DNA of 61,318 bases from Magnetospirillum sp. WYHS-4 (lineage in GTDB: Bacteria > Pseudomonadota > Alphaproteobacteria > Rhodospirillales > GLO-3): positions 1 to 61,318 of the forward strand of contig JAMOBD010000010.1 in assembly GCA_039908345.1 (NCBI GenBank), written 5' to 3'. Of this stretch, positions 60,326-61,318 are shown piece by piece. The stretch's first letter is position 1. The number at the start of each line of letters is the position of its first letter. The position numbers were made by a program, and so were the translations under genes. A model generated the notes under the pieces. The model did no database searches. It was not told the origin of the DNA and saw nothing but the letters and a program-made list of their open reading frames with translations.

Positions 60326-61318
60326 CCTGGCTGAAAATTCCGGCTCTCCTCCCCCCCACGTTCCGCAAGGTTTCGTCGAAGTACCAGCGGGCGATATCGG
60401 CCCGCTGTTCCATGGTGATGTCCCGGGGTTCGCCGACGCCTTCCAGGCCCGGCACCTTGCCGCTTTTCTTCGCCGCCTCCAGGGTGCCCTTCAGGATGCC
60501 GCTGGAAGCCGAGCTTTCCTTGTCCTTGCGCACCCCGCCCTCGATGCCGAAAATCTCGCGCTGCAGGAAGATTTCCGTATCCGTGGCGTCGGTCTTGTCC
60601 TTCCAGACCTGCCCGTGGACATCCCAGATGCCGGGTTGCTTCTTGAACACCTCCTTCTTGATGGCCGGCGGTTCCTCCTGCGGGTCCTTGGCCTTCGCCC
60701 AATCGGGGACGGTTCCCGATACCCATTTGCCGGTGCCCAGCCGGGCGGCGGAATCGAAGGTGCCCAGCCGGCTGAGGTTGGGATAGTCCTTGATGTCCGG
60801 CTGCGCGCCGGCTTCCTGGGCCTTGCGGAAGGCCTGGAACTCGCGGCCGAGCGCCTCCAGGTCCGGAGAAGGAGCGGCATCGGCAGGCCGGTCGTCCCCG
60901 GCCCCGCCGGCCAAGGTGTGGCGGTCTTCTTCCTCGGGATCGTCGACGCGGGCGGGACCGAGGGGCCGGGCGTCGTTGCCGCACTTCTCCGGCGTGCATT
61001 CCATGGTGTCGGAGGAGCGACGCCTTTCCCATTCGTCCTTCAGCACGCCCACCGGAATCCGTTCCGGTTCCGCGTCGCCGATCAGGGCTTGGCGGGCGCC
61101 GTCCGGCAGGTCGTGGCCGAACAGGCGGCGGAGGTAGGTATCGGCCAGATCGGGCGCCCTTTCCTGCAGGCCCTGGATCGTCGCCCGCGTGCGCGCCAGG
61201 GCCGTCGGGCCTTCCATGCGAATCTCGCGGGCCGTCCACCGCGGATGATCCCCAGGATCGGAATAGCCGGCCAGGGTGTCCACCGCCTTGGCGATGTGAA
61301 TGTTGTCCTCGCCGGGCA
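59922..61318 (-). CDS. Hypothetical protein, 5' end outside window, 3' end probably frameshifted
   Basis: The frame is open at the right window edge, so this is the C-terminal part of a longer gene. The credible coding part (about 61318-60355) is hydrophilic and Asp/Glu/Arg-rich, with YLRRLFGHDLPDGARQALIG, TPEKCGNDA and REIFGIEGGVRKDKESS; no family is recognised. At a run of seven G (60351-60357 on the plus strand as C) the frame runs on into the antisense of the receptor gene and becomes Arg/Gly-rich, up to a stop at 59922. One extra G would give a stop at 60277, which looks more natural. Real 3' end uncertain. Confidence 0.45.
   Translation of the reverse strand, partial: PGEDNIHIAKAVDTLAGYSDPGDHPRWTAREIRMEGPTALARTRATIQGLQERAPDLADTYLRRLFGHDLPDGARQALIGDAEPERIPVGVLKDEWERRRSSDTMECTPEKCGNDARPLGPARVDDPEEEDRHTLAGGAGDDRPADAAPSPDLEALGREFQAFRKAQEAGAQPDIKDYPNLSRLGTFDSAARLGTGKWVSGTVPDWAKAKDPQEEPPAIKKEVFKKQPGIWDVHGQVWKDKTDATDTEIFLQREIFGIEGGVRKDKESSASSGILKGTLEAAKKSGKVPGLEGVGEPRDITMEQRADIARWYFDETLRNVGGRRAGIFSQVRSWRPGAGTRNGRGRRPIGWWGSGARAGCVRGRSGPAGCRCRPATPGRARGASRRRRRGWRSRRPCRPGRCRRRWRWNRRLRRAAARHAGACPGSSLPPGYRRRYRGTGWPPGAVRRRAAARPRCCGPGCPPG

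Noticed and set aside
1-61318. Insertion sequences, prophage, CRISPR arrays, integrases or magnetosome genes
   Set aside because: No transposase, integrase, phage structural, Cas or mam-type protein was seen in any frame, and no spaced repeat array was found.

Overview
This 61.3 kb window is high-GC DNA from a chromosome. It resembles a Rhodospirillales alphaproteobacterium of the Magnetospirillum type. The reasons are the many signalling kinases and c-di-GMP proteins, three DUF2336 proteins, a TPR-sulfotransferase, a complete nitrous-oxide respiration cluster and FNR/Dnr-style regulation. No magnetosome genes, phage, insertion sequence, CRISPR array or rRNA were seen. Genus is an inference.

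Layout. 1-2.8 kb: end of argJ, mutT, a CinA/MoaB-type protein, a small membrane protein and a fused MsrA/MsrB. 2.9-10.6 kb: an EAL protein, a PAS-GGDEF protein, two tandem DUF2336 paralogues, an orphan membrane-anchored TAXI binding protein and a small coiled-coil protein. 10.7-14.3 kb: a diguanylate cyclase with a c-type haem motif in its periplasmic domain, an AT-rich gap, tRNA-Gln and three small unknown genes. 14-22.6 kb: phoH behind a hairpin-rich leader, a radical SAM protein, a ThDP enzyme, a TPR-sulfotransferase, pyrE, a third DUF2336 gene and a membrane protein. 22.8-28.1 kb: a histidine kinase and FixJ-type regulator followed by a TauE/SafE permease and two universal-stress genes. 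28.2-37.4 kb (minus): a seven-gene Wsp-like chemosensory operon (cheW, cheR-TPR, cheW, mcp, cheA-REC, cheB, REC-REC-kinase). 37.7-44.5 kb: a PstS-like binding protein, a large sensor kinase, a convergent OmpR-type regulator, an FGE-like protein and a COQ10/RatA-type START protein. 44.5-55.0 kb (minus): nosZ, two dihaem cytochromes, nosB, nosD, nosG, nosH, nosF, nosY and a third dihaem cytochrome. 55.2-61.3 kb: a Sco copper protein divergent from nosZ, a REC-PAS-GAF kinase behind a lone hypC, an outer-membrane receptor without a recognisable plug, and an edge gene that looks frameshifted.

How the parts fit. The nos genes have the clade II (atypical) organisation: Sec-exported NosZ, NosB, NosG/NosH instead of NosR, and dedicated c-type cytochromes carrying quinol electrons to periplasmic NosZ. 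The NosDFY machinery assembles the copper site. No nosL is present in the window. The divergent sco gene, sharing an FNR/Dnr-type palindrome with nosZ, may provide the copper-handling step. Around this respiratory core lie redox-type sensors: a CXXCH diguanylate cyclase, and two signalling proteins that appear to share a cysteine-rich GAF-like module. The chemosensory operon looks like an ACF/Wsp pathway in which the usual REC-GGDEF output is replaced by a REC-REC-histidine kinase.
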